A model generated the notes under the pieces. It saw only the letters and a list, made by a program, of their open reading frames with translations. It was not told where the DNA came from and did not search any database. Below, piece by piece: positions 31,790 through 43,905 of a DNA stretch of 64,000 bases (within the stretch, counting starts at the first letter, position 1; each line of letters starts with the position of its first letter). This stretch comes from Scalesia atractyloides (Eukaryota; Streptophyta; Magnoliopsida; Asterales; Asteraceae). The stretch is from the NCBI GenBank assembly GCA_947069175.1, contig CAMTDV010000017.1:52523137-52587136 (forward strand), given 5' to 3'. The position numbers and the translations under genes were made by a program.

Positions 31790-32594
31790 CCTAAGCACTG
31801 GACACTCTAACGTATTGTGACCTCCCCTACACATCTCACACTTGTCTACCTTAGCTTTCAACTCCTTAACTTCCATAGACAAGTTCTCTAAAGCAGTAGC
31901 CACATGAGTGTCCAAGGTGACTTGGTGAATACCCCACGTAGATACGGGTGCACTCGGTGCAGGAATTGAATTCCTGTTTGCTAACCGCTGCTCATACTTA
32001 GAATGAGCAAAGCTATCAAAAAATCATTACATTCGGCCATAGTTTTCTTTCCCATGGGGTGGCCTCCAGTAGACGTGTTGAACCGAGCTTTAGTCTCATA
32101 AGTGAGACCATTGTAGAATTTTTCAACAAGAGCCTAATCGGATAGGCCATGATGAGAGCATCAGGCAAGCAGGTTTTGGAAATGTTCCACCGAAGATAAT
32201 AATTCTCGTCAGGTTCCATCTGGAACGAATGGTTTGATCCCAAAGTCTAGAGGGTTTAGCAGGTCGAAAGTATTCGTACAGAAATCCTTCATGAATTGTT
32301 GCCCGTGTGGTAAAGTACCAGTCGACTAAGAGTCGAGCCAGATGGCGGCTCGTCCAGCTAAAGTGAATGGGAACAACTTATTGAATATGGAGTCATCAGT
32401 GGCACCTTGAAGGTATCGCGGATGCGGGTCAGGCATGCTATGTGGGCAGGTGCTTTCTCCTTATCACGACCATGGAACTGGCAACAGTTAGTGATGGCGG
32501 TCATGATGTATGAAGGAATCTGCCAGGAGTTGTCATTAGTGATGGGTGGACAGGTGATTGGAAAATTAACTCCAGTGAAGCCCTGGGTGGACTA
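31790..32594 (-). pseudogene. gag: Gag remnant of Athila-like element
   Basis: Fragments in several frames: FHGRDKEKAPAHIACLTRI with RDTFK (about 32490-32400), GIKPFVPDG-type segments and LLKNSTMVSLMRLK near 32120. A knuckle CEMCRGGHNTLEC (CX2CX3HX4C) lies at 31802-31840. The order matches Athila/Tat gag. Several stops and frameshifts. Confidence 0.65.
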
Positions 32595-33582
32595 TGTCAC
32601 ACCTCAACCTGCAGCGGAATGGTACGGGGCATGATGATTGTCCGTAGCTTATGGCACTATTACAAGTTTAAGTATTTGAAGTCATCAAATTAAATTGTAT
32701 GTTGAACCAAATTCATCAAATATCCAACAATAATTAGTCATGAACAAACATCCAATTTATTACTAAGGCACATCATATGTGTCTTCAACTTCAAATCCTC
32801 TCAAACTTGTGTACTTATATCAAGTTAGAAAAATAGTTTTAGGTCAACAAGAGTTGGTGAGTAATCCTTATTTTTATAAAATGATTTTTATATTGTTTTT
32901 AAGAAAAAGTTTTAACATACTTTTCAAAGGTTAATATAAAGATCACTACATATCAACAACACAAACAACGAAACCATGCATACCAACGAGCAAATACAAA
33001 CAAGTGAACATACGAAACAAACGAATATATGACTCAATGACAGTATGACTGTATCAGACTCAAGAACCGAAGATCGAATCTAATACGGGTGGCGATACAA
33101 GGCTACAATCCATGGCCGTGGGGAACCTAGTCAGCCGCGGATCCACAAAGACATGCTAGAATACAATAGACTGACATCACACAACAACTAAAATAAAACA
33201 GAAGTATACATCCCTATAATAACATGTTGAAGTTTGCATGTTAATAGTAAAATGAATAAAAGTCGAATATATATAACACGATACACCCAAAAAGCTTTGA
33301 TTATAAACAGGGAAAAAGATATAGTCGCTCACAGGTTGCGAAGAATTGTTCCATGATAAATATCGCACGAAATGAATGGATTGAATCTAAAATAACAACA
33401 ATAGTCACCCTAAAAATATAAATAAACAAAACACCAAACAAACGAATAATATATTAATTTTAGGAAATTGAGTTCTCCTATTTGAGGACTTAAACTATAT
33501 AAAATAATTTTTCAATATAATAATCAAATCAGTAATTATATTTCTATAATAATTTAAACATAACAAATTCCTAGGGAAAAGT
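32595..33582 (-). mobile_element. LTR end fragment, family-B-like
   Basis: Starts TGTCACACCTCAACC on the plus strand, the reverse of a GGTGTGACA end. It shares GGGGCATGATGATTG and GGTCAACAAGAGTTGG with B1/B2 LTR ends. About 990 bp, cut on the right by the LINE. Confidence 0.6.
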
Positions 33583-33584
33583 TA

Positions 33585-33836
33585 GGTGTGGCTAGTATAT
33601 CGAATAAGATACAGGAGGGGGGATTGAGATGGTTTGGACATGTGAAGAGAAGGAAATCCTTAGTGCCAGTTCATGCAGTGGATTCATTGACTGTGGAGGG
33701 GAGGAGGAGTAGAGGTAGGCCTAAATTGACTTGGGATGAACAAATTATGTAGGATTTGTTCGAGTTGCACCTCTCTAAGGGCATGGTACATCATAGGGGT
33801 ATATGGAGATGTAGGATTAAGGTTAAGAACTTTTAA
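33585..33836 (+). pseudogene. LINE reverse transcriptase C-terminus
   Basis: 84 codons ending at TAA 33834-33836, with landmarks GGLRWFGHVKRR, GRRSRGRPKLTW and RGIWRCRIKV, typical of the C-terminal tail of plant LINE reverse transcriptases. One internal TAG follows WDEQIM. The catalytic domains are missing because of 5' truncation. Confidence 0.85.
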
Positions 33837-33987
33837 GAGAGTAACTTTGTTTGGTGGTAGGGGTTTAGAGTTTTTAAACTTCAGGTAGAATGTGCATAGG
33901 ATTATCTTAATGCATCTATGTCTATATGTGGTCTTTTGCCTTATATTTTTTACTCATACATAACCTTATGTCTGTTATTTGATCACG

Positions 33988-33992
33988 GTCTC
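33988..33992. repeat. Target-site duplication of ATH1 (GTCTC)
   Basis: GTCTC at 33988-33992 is repeated at 45603-45607. Joining across it restores a continuous LINE 3' UTR. Confidence 0.92.
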
Positions 33993-35691
33993 TGGTGTGT
34001 GTTAAGCGTATTATATTTTTGTTATTATTTTAAGTTCATTTTACGCATTAGTCAAGTTTTAATTTATAAAACATGATATTGTACTAACACTAAACATACA
34101 CTTAGGCAAGTGCACCCATCGTGAGCGTAGTATAGCGTTGGTAAGATACTGAGATCGTCCAAGGACACAAGAGCTTTTAATACCGGTTTATCGTCAACGT
34201 CTAAGCAATCTAATTTTTTTGATAAAAGGTTTAAATATAAAAATTAAAAATAAAAATAAGAAGATAAATAAATAAAATACAAATAGACAAGATAGAGTCA
34301 CTTGGATCCAACTTCTCTTTTATGTATCCTTTGATAGTTTTTGCACTTTCGGACTTTTTAAGAGATTATCTTAGTTATAGTGTAGGCCCCTCTTTTGAAG
34401 GTGACGTTACCCTCAACCCAGTGGTTTGAATCAGCAGGGATACAATCCCAAAGGGTCGGAATATTGGAAGATAATTAAATAAGTTATTAATGCGAAAAGT
34501 GGTAGACCCCTCTTTTGAAGGTGACGTTACCCTCGGCTAAGTGGTTTGAGTCAGCAGGGATACAATCCCAAGTAGCCGGTTTAAAATATTAATAGTAGTT
34601 TACATATGAGGGGTTCAAACTATCTGCGCCCCCGCCATCCAATACCCATAAAGCATTGAAGGTGGCCCTAATAAGCTTGAACCAAGTCCTCACAGGATCT
34701 ATACACCGAACGAGACAAAAACTTTACCAAACCACCCTTCTAACCCCCTTCCAAGTAGTTAACGCGCTTTATATAGACCGTAAAGACACGAATGAGCAAA
34801 TCAAGGCATCATGAAGAAATGGTTAGGAAAATTCACTTTCAACATAAGAAACTAGTTATTAAAGTGATTAATACATACCCAATTACCGAAAGATTAAAAA
34901 CTAAAAGTAATACATAAAAGATTAGTCTTCACCAAGTGATGTAAGGAATTTAGCCAAGTATGGCCTTTGTTTGACAAGAACCCTTATAATCTATCTTGGA
35001 TCCTGAGACTACTACACACTCTATAAGATGATTGATGGATGATGGTGGTGGGTGTTAGTGTTGTAGTGGTGGTAGAGTGGTGGCAAAGTGAGAGAGAAGT
35101 GGTTTGCCAAGGGTGCCTTTGAAGGGAATCAAGCACGCCTATTTATAGTCAAAACAGAGGCCCGGCCACGGCCCCATGTCCAATGGGCACGGCCCGTGGC
35201 CATCATCCTTCTCTTTCTTCATTAATTGCATCTGACAGCAGAGGGCCCCACACGACCCCGTGGCCTCTGGGCACGACCCATGGTCAACTGTTCGCTGTAC
35301 TATCTGGATTATGCAAATCTTATAGTTGACCAAGCCCCATGTTGGACTGGGCACGGCCCCGTGATGGGCGTAGAAGCATCTGCAGGTTTTGTCTTGAAGT
35401 GTAAGGTCTGACCACGCCCCGTGTTGGATGGACACGGCCCGTGGTCGTCTTCTGTAACTTTGTTTTTGTCTTTTGGGGTGTTGCTGAGGGGTCGGGCATG
35501 GTTCGTTATTCCTTCTTTTCGTATTTATGTTGGTTTTGGCTGCTTATTTGCTTCTTTCGTTCTTTTATGCTCTTTTAATCCTTAAAATACAAAAGGAACA
35601 AAGAAACGTGCTTTTTCCAACATTAGTACTAAAAAGGGTTAGTTTTATGCCTCAAGTGATGTAATTTATATGTTGCATTTTGCACACATCA
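33993..35691 (-). mobile_element. ATH1 3' LTR
   Basis: Minus strand starts TGATGTGTGC and ends ACGCACACCA-like. TATAAATA is at 35140-35147 (minus). Repeated CACGGCCCGTGG-type palindromes fall at about 35158-35440. Confidence 0.9.
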
Positions 35692-35704
35692 AATATCCCC
35701 ACAC
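35692..35704 (-). other. Polypurine tract of ATH1
   Basis: GTGTGGGGATATT on the minus strand, directly before the 3' LTR, a form usual in Athila/Tat elements. Confidence 0.85.
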
Positions 35705-37489
35705 TTGAATCTTTGCTTGTCCTCAAGCAAAACTCTTTAAATATGGCTTACACACCCAAATGGAATAGGTAGATAAGAAGTTTTGTGGTTTGTCTTTGAG
35801 TGTCTAGAATCCAAGATCTTTATTTAAATTTTATTTTTAGTTTATTTACAATCCTATTCGTCATGATTTATTTAAAACGGTTTAAAGAAAATTATTTGTT
35901 TTGGGCATAACATGCCTCCTTAAAATTCTATTTATATACAAGTTCACATACCTCTAAAGAGATCACTCAACACTCGGCCGAAAATGTACTTTGTGATATC
36001 GCTCGATTCCGGTTTGGAACTTACTTCTACCATATGCTTGCCAAGTGATCAAACCTCATCCTTTTTAACTATAAACCTTTTCGAGTATCAAGCGGACTTT
36101 GAAAGGGTTAGGCTTGGGCTAAGGGTAGGTGATTTTTGGGTTAGCGGTTAGTAAAATGGCGAAAAGCGTGAAAAGCGTAAAAAGCGTCGGTTATCGTAAA
36201 AATTGTTTATTTCTTTAAACCAATTATTTTCATACAAGATTTTTCAAAGAACTTGTTTGGTTAAAGAGATATGTTTTTTTTGTTCAACATAGCCGGTGCT
36301 CTTTACTAAAATAAATGGATTTGAATGAAAAAGGGTTTTGGTGGGTAATGGATGTTTTGTTTTTCAGGTTTGAAGTGAAAAAGGTTTAGGCTCAAAGGGG
36401 TTAACTAGGGGGATTTTGGTAATGGGTAAAAAGAAAAGAAAATAATGGTTTGGAATGTATCTTCTCGGCAAGTTCTAGAGTCGTAAGAACCAAGCGGCTA
36501 TTCACACAAGAAACGAAGATGAGCATTTAGTTTAAAGATGAATGTATGCTCGATAAAGGCTCAAAGCTCAGTTATTGTGGAAATGGTTTTGTAATGTGAT
36601 CAAGTATATATAATCAAACTTTAAAAAGATTTGTCATGCCCCTTTTTATATAATTTTTCTTATTTGGTTCTTTTTATCACGACGCTATCGGTTGTAAATT
36701 TGTAAAAACATAACTTTTAGTACTTGTTATTCCCAAATTAAACCAAGACAAGTAAGAAAATAAAAAATAATTTGAAAAAGATTTGGGGTGATTAGCGTTT
36801 CCAATAGAGTATTGTGTAAGGCTTGTTATTAGGACTTGCTAGATTCAAAGTGTTAGTTCCCCCCTCCCCCACACTTAAATTACACATTGTCCTCAATGTG
36901 TCAAAAAACAAATTTTGTCGGTTGATTCTAATGCGTAAAAGCGTGTTTAAAAACAATTTTTTATGTTACTAGGCCTCTGGGCACCGGCCCGTGTGGTCCG
37001 GGCACGGCCCCGTGTTCAGAGTGCCAGTGACAAAACTTACAGAAGGCTACCCATGGGGCGTGCCTAATGGACACGTCCCATGGTCAGAGGCTAGAAGTCA
37101 AACAACAGCTTTTTTTAAGGTATGGGCACGGGTCGTATTTAGTGAACACGGCCCCGTGGTGGCAGTTTGCAATTTCTGAATCTCAGGTTTCTGGTTTTGT
37201 GTCTGGTATCCGGTCTCGTCTAGCACTGATTTTCAGTGCACATGGACCTCCTGTACCTGTTTTACCAATATCACACCACACAAAGCATACTACAATACCA
37301 AATCCTAAATTACGATAGTTTATCATCCATCACCACAAACAAAGAAAAATAAAATGCGGAAAAGAAAAAGTTGTTCGGAAGAGTATATTGTTCAAACCAC
37401 GGCACGCAGGCCGGTCAAATTGTTGAAAGGTAGAGAGATTAACCTGATACTGCATTCGTCACCCATCACCTAACTGCCATCGTCACCAC
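35705..37489. other. ATH1 non-coding region between ORF-1-like gene and PPT
   Basis: No gene recognised. CACGGCCCCGTG-type palindromes cluster at about 36970-37160. Confidence 0.5.
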
Positions 37490-38514
37490 TCAGTCCATGT
37501 CCTCGTCCTCGTCGTCCTCTTCACCATGATACGCCATGTGCTCCCGGATATATGTGATGTCTCCTTGCATAGCATTGATGGAATGTTCCACCGCTCCAAC
37601 CCGGGTGTTGATGTTGCTGGCCATGTTATACGTATTGCCGGTGCATAAGAGGTTTTCGTGCAAAAGGTCAGTTAAACTTTGAAAATTAGGAAACCCGCCT
37701 CCGTCAGAGGAGGAACCCATCTGGTAGCCATGGTATTGAGGAGGAGGACGGTTCGGGTTGTCAGCGAGGGCTAAGACTTCTTCCGAGGCCCATGTATTTC
37801 CTTCAGCATTCCGAAAGTAGATGGTCCCGTCACCCACATCTTGGATGAACCCCACGGATCGGCATAGGTCGATATCAACCTTCTTGGACTTTGCACCTTG
37901 AGTAAGTGACTTTGGAACACGCAGGACATAGTTTTTGAATAGCTTGTAGATCCATCCCCCAAAGAAGATTGGTGTGGGTGGATTAGCCATTTGGTTTAGG
38001 TGCATGTTCTTGAGGAGCATGTAGGTGACATCGAGTGGTCTACGGGTGTGGATGCAGTGGAGGCATGTGAGGTCACGAAGGCTTACCACTCCCGTGCTAT
38101 CTCGCCGTTGATTCAGTGAGTTGCTTAAGACCCGATGGATGTATCGGTAGAGCGGGTCTCGCAACTGAGAGCTTTGGTGATTCTTAGGTTGTATGCTCCT
38201 TCTACAATTTCGGACCATGTTGTTTGCCTCATATTGACCGGGATTTCACGGAGACTACCCGTGACATGCTCATCAGCTGATTCATCCGCGGTGTACAACC
38301 CGATGTTAACACCAAACTGGGCCATGGAGATGGAGAGAAGTTGCCCGGCACATCTGAATTGAACAACATCGGAATCAAACGGGTCCGCCTTGGTGTCGAA
38401 CTTGAAGTTGCTATAGAACTCCATGTTAAATTCGTAGATGGAGTGGAGCTTCTTGTCAAGAGCGGCTCGAAGTGGGCCTGTGACCAGCATATCATATCGA
38501 CCTCTCTGACCCAC
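37490..38514 (-). pseudogene. Athila ORF-1-like gene downstream of integrase
   Basis: Two overlapping frames (38514-38125 and 38218-37490) joined by a single frameshift near 38160, about 330 codons. The first has VQFRCAGQLLSISMAQFGV and IGLYTADESADEH. The second has LRDPLYRYIHRVLSNSLNQR, a GGWIYKLFKNYVL segment and an acidic tail ending EDDEDEDMD. The layout (LGLYT-type motif, then RYIHR, then a C-terminal acidic region) resembles the plant 'ATHILA ORF-1' family, whose function is unknown. It occupies the place of the env-like ORF, but I see no signal peptide or clear membrane span. Confidence 0.65.
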
Positions 38515-39357
38515 GGCGTCTAGGGTTTTGTAGCATGTTTGTCTTGGTCCTTCTTATGGCCTCGTTTGCAGGACTTCAAAGCGGTTTTGGTACTCCCACT
38601 ATGATGTCTTAAACTTCAGAAACTTGTTTGCCATTGCTGTATGAGAGAACCAATGTACAATCAGTGCGTTATGAATTAAATGTACGGGAAAAACTGAAAA
38701 TAGAGAGTTGAACACGGCCTCGTGGTGACTGGTAATGACCCGTGTTCATTTCTTCTACCTGGCCACGCCCCGTGGTGGCTGACCACGGCCCCGTGGTCAG
38801 GCCACTGTTACTGCAAAACTTCATTTTTCGACCCGGTTTTGAAAAGTTGAAAATTTTTGGTTAAGTAGGGTCGGTTTTCCCCAAAAATGAACCCCAAGTC
38901 CCTTTTTTTCCAAAAACGACCCGTTTACCCTATCAATTTTAACTTTTTCGGTTAAAAAACAAGGGTTTATGACTTACACTTGAAATCGGGTGTTTTGGTG
39001 ATAAATTGTGGTTGATTTACTCTTTACAACATGAATGTATACTACTAATACTAGATTTATATAGAAATTGGAGGGTTAGCTAGGTTCTAGTTCAAGAACC
39101 CTAGATTTTCCCCAATTTTCTTAATGTTATTCTACATGAAAATCATTAAACTATCTAGAAAGAGTGCAAGAATCATGCCTCGCGGATGTTAAACGAAGAG
39201 AAAACGTGAAATGGGACAGAAAATCGCCGGTGAACCAGAGAGTTTTCGGGGAAACGGGTCGTGGTGGAATGAAGAACAGTTAAGAGAAAGGGTTTTTATC
39301 TGTCTGTATGCCGAACACGGCCCCGTGGCCAATGGCCATGGGCCCGTGCTCAGACCA

Positions 39358-39391
<34 letters not shown>

Positions 39392-39507
39392 TTATTTTAG
39401 GAAAATTCCTGCGATTAGCGACCGTTTTCCTAAGAAAGGGTTCCCAAGTTATCTTACCTTCTTTGAAGTTCTCCGTTGTTTACTACCTGCGAACCATAAT
39501 GTTAATT

Positions 39508-39559
<52 letters not shown>

Positions 39560-39570
39560 CCTTTGTTTAA
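38515..39570. other. ATH1 non-coding region with palindromes and microsatellites
   Basis: A perfect palindrome, TGACCACGG, CC, CCGTGGTCA, lies at 38780-38799, with related copies at about 38703-38745 and 39313-39350. An (ATT)n tract is at 39357-39392 and an (AT)n tract at about 39518-39556. Confidence 0.75.
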
Positions 39571-40651
39571 TCATACCTTGCTTGTTTGAAGAGAAATTTC
39601 TTCCTCCTCATCCTCAATGAATCCTTGGTAGAGTTTAGGCCTTTGTCTGTTAACCTTGAATGGATCGCTATTTCGAGATTTAATCTCAACTGCACCGTGT
39701 GGGAAAATATGGGTGATGGAAAAAGGTCCCGACCACCTAGACTTTAATTTTCCGGGAAATAATCGAAGTCGTGAATACAATAGCACTTGATCTCCCTCTC
39801 GAAATTCATAAGGTTTAATATGTTTGTCATGTAAATTCTTTATGCGTTCCTTATGAATTTCAGAGTTAGAATAAGCTTGAGTCCTCAATTCGTCTAATTC
39901 ATTTAATTGATAAAATCGATTTTTACCGGCGGTTTCATGGTCTAAGTTTACGTTTTTAAGGCCCAGTAGGCCCTATGTGCTATTTCTACTGGCAAATCGC
40001 AACTTTTTTCATAGACTAGCTTATATGGGGTGGTTCATATTGTTGTTTTGAAAGCGGTTCGAAAAGCCCATAAAGCATCGTCTAATTTTTCGGCCCATTC
40101 TTTTCTATTTATCCCTATGGTTTTTTCGAGTATTCGTTTTAAACCTCTATTGGTTACTTCGGCTTGTCCATTTGTTTGAGGATGATAAGCGGTAGAAATT
40201 CGATGATGGACCCCATATCGTGTTAAAAAAATTTCAAGTTGATGATTACAAAAATGGGTGCCTCTATCACTTATTAAAGCTTTTGGAGTGCCGAAACGAG
40301 CGAATAATCGTTTTAGGAATCTTACCACAACCCTTCCATCGTTTGTTGGAAGAGCTTCGGCCTCAACCCATTTTGATAAGTAATCCACAACCATAAGTAT
40401 ATATTTGTTTCTTTTGATGGTGGGAAAGGACCCATGAAGTCTAAACCCCAGACATCAAAAATTTTCACAAACAAGAATACCATTTTGTGGCATTTTGTTT
40501 TTGGAAGAAATATTACCTGATCGTTGGCATGCATCACATGTCTTGATAAGATTTTGTGCGTCTTTGTAAATGGTTGGCCAATAGAATCCTGAATCAAATA
40601 CCTTTCAAGCGGTACTAGTGTCTCCGTGATGTCCTCCATACGGTCCTTCAT
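39571..40651 (-). pseudogene. ATH1 integrase
   Basis: Catalytic core in 40394-40035: the first Asp in VVDYLSKWVEAEALP, the second in ALISDRGTHFCNH, and Glu in GQAEVTNRGLKRILEKT, so the DDE triad is present. The upstream zinc-binding part (about 40651-40400) is frameshifted, a TGA interrupts after AFRTAFKTTI, and the C-terminal part with FREGDQVLLYSRLRLFPGKL and SRWSGPF occupies 39888-39571. No chromodomain, as usual in Athila. Confidence 0.88.
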
Positions 40652-40711
40652 GACAATGGCGTAGAATTTTTTTCTGCTTCATTTCCATGTACGCATCGTC
40701 GGATGAGTTGG

Positions 40712-41337
40712 TCAGCACAAATTTTGAAAAGATATGGATCTTCCCAAAAGTAGTGTTTTACATCGGCAAATTTTTTTTTGATGATGTGACCATCCTTTTA
40801 CGACTATCATACTAGCTAGGTAGTTGGCGTAGTCGGCGTACCATGGTTCTTCCCGATATTCCACCATTTCTAAAGATTCCGTTGGGAATTTTTTGTTGAT
40901 GAGATCGTCCCTAGTTGCTTCCAAAGCTGGATCTTCCAAGCGAGATAGGTGATATGCGGTGGTGTTCTCAGCTCCTCTTTTGTCTTTTATTTCAATGTCA
41001 AATTCTTGGAGGAGTAGGATCCACCTGATTAAACGTGATTTGGCATCCTGTTTTTTAAACAGATAACGAATGGCTGCATGGTAACTATTGTTTTAGAAAG
41101 AACAAGATAAGAACGAAATTTATCAAAAGCAAATACTACAGCTAGTAATTCTTTTTCTGTTGTGGTAAAATTTTCTTGTGCATCATGGAGAGTTTTACTA
41201 GCGTAGTATATTGGATGAAGATGCTTATCTTTTCGTTGTCCCAAAACTACTACAACTGCAAAGTCACTTGCATCATACATGATTTCAAATGGTAATTTCC
41301 AATCGGGCGCTATCATGATTGGTGCATTTACTAGCAT
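40712..41337 (-). pseudogene. ATH1 RNase H and linker to integrase
   Basis: 41337-41029 holds PFEIMYDASDFAVVVVLGQR, YYASKTLHDAQENFTTTEKE and LLAVVFAFDKFRSYLV, the RNase H landmarks of Ty3 elements. The linker 40939-40712 (PWYADYANYLAS) follows in another frame. Confidence 0.85.
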
Positions 41338-41471
41338 TTCTTTTAGTGTTAAAAATGCATGGTTGCAATCCTTGTCAAAGATAAATGGTGCATCTTTTTC
41401 AAGTAGTTTAGTTAGAGGTCTTGAGATTTTTGAAAAGTATTTGATAAATTGTCTATAAAATCCGGCATGCC

Positions 41472-42693
41472 CTAAGAAACTTCTTTGGCTCTAACGGAGG
41501 ATGGAGGTGGTAATCGAGAGATAGTGTCAATCTTTGCTCGATCAACCTCCATTCCTTCGCTTGAGATTTTGTGACGAGAACTATTCACCCGTAACCATGA
41601 AATGGCATTTTCCCAATTAAGGGCGAGGTTGGTTTCCTCACATCGGGATAGCATTCGTTAAAGGTTATCGAGGCATTGGTCATATGAATCTCCAAAGATA
41701 AAAAAGTCATCCATGAAAACTTCCATGGTTTTTTCTATCATATCATGGAAGATAACCACCATGCAACGTTGGAATGTTGCGGTGGCATTACTTAGACCAA
41801 ATGGCATGTGTCGATAAGCGAAAGTTCCATAGGGGCATGTGAAGGTTGTTTTTTCTTGGTCTTCAGGGGCTATCGGTATTTTAAAATAACCTGAAAAAAC
41901 CATCTAAAAAACAATAAAATTTGTGACCGGATAGTCTTTCCAACATTTGGTCGATAAAAGGTAAAGGGAAGTGGTCTTTCCTTGTTGCCTCATTTAATCT
42001 ACGGTAGTCTATACAAACTCTCCATCTAGTGACGGTCCTTGTTGGTATCAATTCGTTTTTTCATTGGTTACTACCGTCATACCTTCTTTTTGGGAACTAC
42101 CTGAACGGGACTCACCCATGGGCTATCAGAAATTGGGTAGATGAGTCCGGCATTAAGTAATTTGATGACTCCGTTTTTAACCACTTCTTGAACATTTGGA
42201 TTAACTCTACGCTATGGTTGTATTACCTCTTTGTAGTCATGTTCCATTAAAATTTTGTGTGTGCACATGGAAGGGTTTATTCCTTTTATATCTACAAGCT
42301 TCCATGCAATCGCGTTTTTATGTTACTTAAAAGTGAAATTAGTTTTTCTTTTTCTAAACTAGTTAATTTTGATGAAATAATTACTGGTAATTTACCATGC
42401 TTGTCTAGAAAATCGTATTCCAGACCTTTTGGGAGCTCCTTGAGCTCAAGTGATGGGTCTTTAGGAGACTCCTTATTTGGTTGCTCTTGGTTGAGGACCA
42501 TAAAGGTTTGTTCAATGGCGTCTTCTTCTTGGACAAGTTGGCCTAGCTCTTCTTCCGTATCGGGTGTCTCATCTTCATCTTCAATTAAGGGGTCATCGTT
42601 GCCGAATGGGTATTTCATGGATTGGTCAAGATTGACATACCTTTTGTCGGCCCCTAATTGAATTGGTAAGTTGTTTATCTTCCGGTTGATCAA
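41472..42693 (-). pseudogene. ATH1 reverse transcriptase
   Basis: The N-terminal part 42693-42292 contains LELKELPKGLEYDFLDKHGK and LPVIISSKLTSLEKEKL, usual just before RT. The fingers/palm lie in several frames, with SPWVSPVQVVPKK, RVCIDYRRLNEATRKDHFPL and FFIPYGT-type segments. 41903-41658 is open with MPFGLSNATATFQRCM and the active-site FMDD (EVFMDDFFIFG). At least three frameshifts. Confidence 0.85.
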
Positions 42694-42705
42694 TGCTTGA
42701 TGGGT

Positions 42706-43110
42706 TTACATGAAAGGTCGTCCCAACACAAGCGGGGCATCATCGAGAATGATGAAGTCGGTGGGGACCACCGCTTGGTTTGTCTGAATTAATACATCCT
42801 CAACTACTCCCGTTGATTTTATCATCTTTCGATTAGATAGAAAAATGGGAATTTGAAGTGGAGAAAAATCCATAATATTTAATTTTTCGAAAATATAGTT
42901 AGGCATTATATTAACACAAAGATCTTTGTCGATGGTGACATTGCTAATAAAGTTATTTTGAAAGAAACATGGAACCGGTGTTATATTAATTTCAAATTGT
43001 TCATCTTTTATTAGCGTAGTTTGATCATTTGTTAATTTGATGCTAACTATTTCGTCAACTTTAACGTTAGTGTTTAACTCTTTTAAAAACTCAGCATGAG
43101 TGGGTACCAA
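42706..43110 (-). pseudogene. ATH1 aspartic protease region, active site lost
   Basis: The linker THAEFLKELNTNVKV and the C-terminal PLVLGRPFM are typical. Where the family has a DLG-type active site followed by a short SIN-like stretch, this copy reads KDLCVNIMPNYIFEKL, so the catalytic Gly and neighbours are missing. Confidence 0.75.
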
Positions 43111-43580
43111 ACAATGGTTTTCGAAAGAAGGTGTAAAATTTTAATTTCTTGAAAATTTAACTCTTTTTTGAAATTTTTGTTTGTTGACTTACCCTCTTCT
43201 CTGGTTGATTCATGCGTAGGTTTTCCACTTACTTGTTCTTCCATTTTTACTTCTTCAATTATTACTTCCTTGGTACAAACAACCTCTTCCCATGCTCGTG
43301 ATTCTTTTAGTAACCGTTCAAGAGTTTTGAGATGTTCTATTATTCTTTCGGCTTCGGGAAGGATAATCGGTGGTGTGTCAAAATGAGTGGGATAAGTGTT
43401 CCAATCAAAGCTTGATTTTGGAAGTTCAAAAATAGGTTCCTCATAATAAGAATTTGAGGCGGATGGTTGGAAAAAGTCAAAATATTGTACCGAATGGGGA
43501 TTGCCGCAAATGGTACAATATTCTTCCTCATAATCATCCTCTATGTAGTAGTGAGTGTAATCTCCCGAGTAATGATCCAT
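43083..43580 (-). pseudogene. ATH1 gag C-terminal remnant
   Basis: A 165-codon ORF close behind the PBS, with an acidic N-terminus, CTICGNPHSVQYFD (the first half of a zinc knuckle) and a Lys/Glu-rich tail overlapping the protease frame. The capsid part of gag is absent between PBS and this ORF (only about 300 bp). Confidence 0.55.
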
Positions 43581-43882
43581 AAGGAAAAACCCAACAGATT
43601 ACAAAGTCTCGGGACCAGAAAATAAAATTGAGAGGAAGAAACAGAAGTTAACCACGGCCCGGTGTCCAATGGGCACGACCCGTGGTCAAATTCTGTATCT
43701 GGGCGTTTGAAAACATTGTTTCAGTAATCTGCAGCACAGGGCGCGTCCAATGGGCACGGCCCGTGTCCAGCCAACTGTGAAACTAAAAACTCCTAAAAAT
43801 GAGAAAACGAGCGCACAATTTTAAAAAATGTTTTGAAAAATGATTAGGTCGTCGATTTTAAGCTTTCTTAAAATCCTTGTGT

Positions 43883-43899
43883 CCCCCGCAACGGCGCCA
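43883..43899 (-). other. Primer-binding site of ATH1 (tRNA-Asp type)
   Basis: TGGCGCCGTTGCGGGGG on the minus strand, matching the complement of the plant tRNA-Asp 3' end with one mismatch. A few bases inside the 5' LTR. Confidence 0.9.
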
Positions 43900-43905
43900 A
43901 AAACT

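Larger units (their letters stand above)
29262..32594 (-). mobile_element. Athila-like Ty3 remnant (gag, protease; no RT or integrase)
   Basis: Minus-strand order: gag about 32594-31790, linker 31438-31148, protease about 31145-30600, acidic linker to about 30300, then non-coding to 29262. RT, RNase H and integrase are absent. Neither LTR is present: A1 abuts the left side and a family-B-like LTR end the right. Confidence 0.7.
33583..33992 (+). mobile_element. LINE (RTE/L1-type) 3' part, left of Athila insertion
   Basis: 5'-truncated non-LTR element: the end of the RT ORF and its 3' UTR. It continues at 45603-45765 on the far side of ATH1. I could not find a convincing TSD. Confidence 0.8.

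Noticed and set aside
33575..33590. LINE target-site duplication
   Set aside because: Only TTAG is shared with the sequence after 45765, too short to support.
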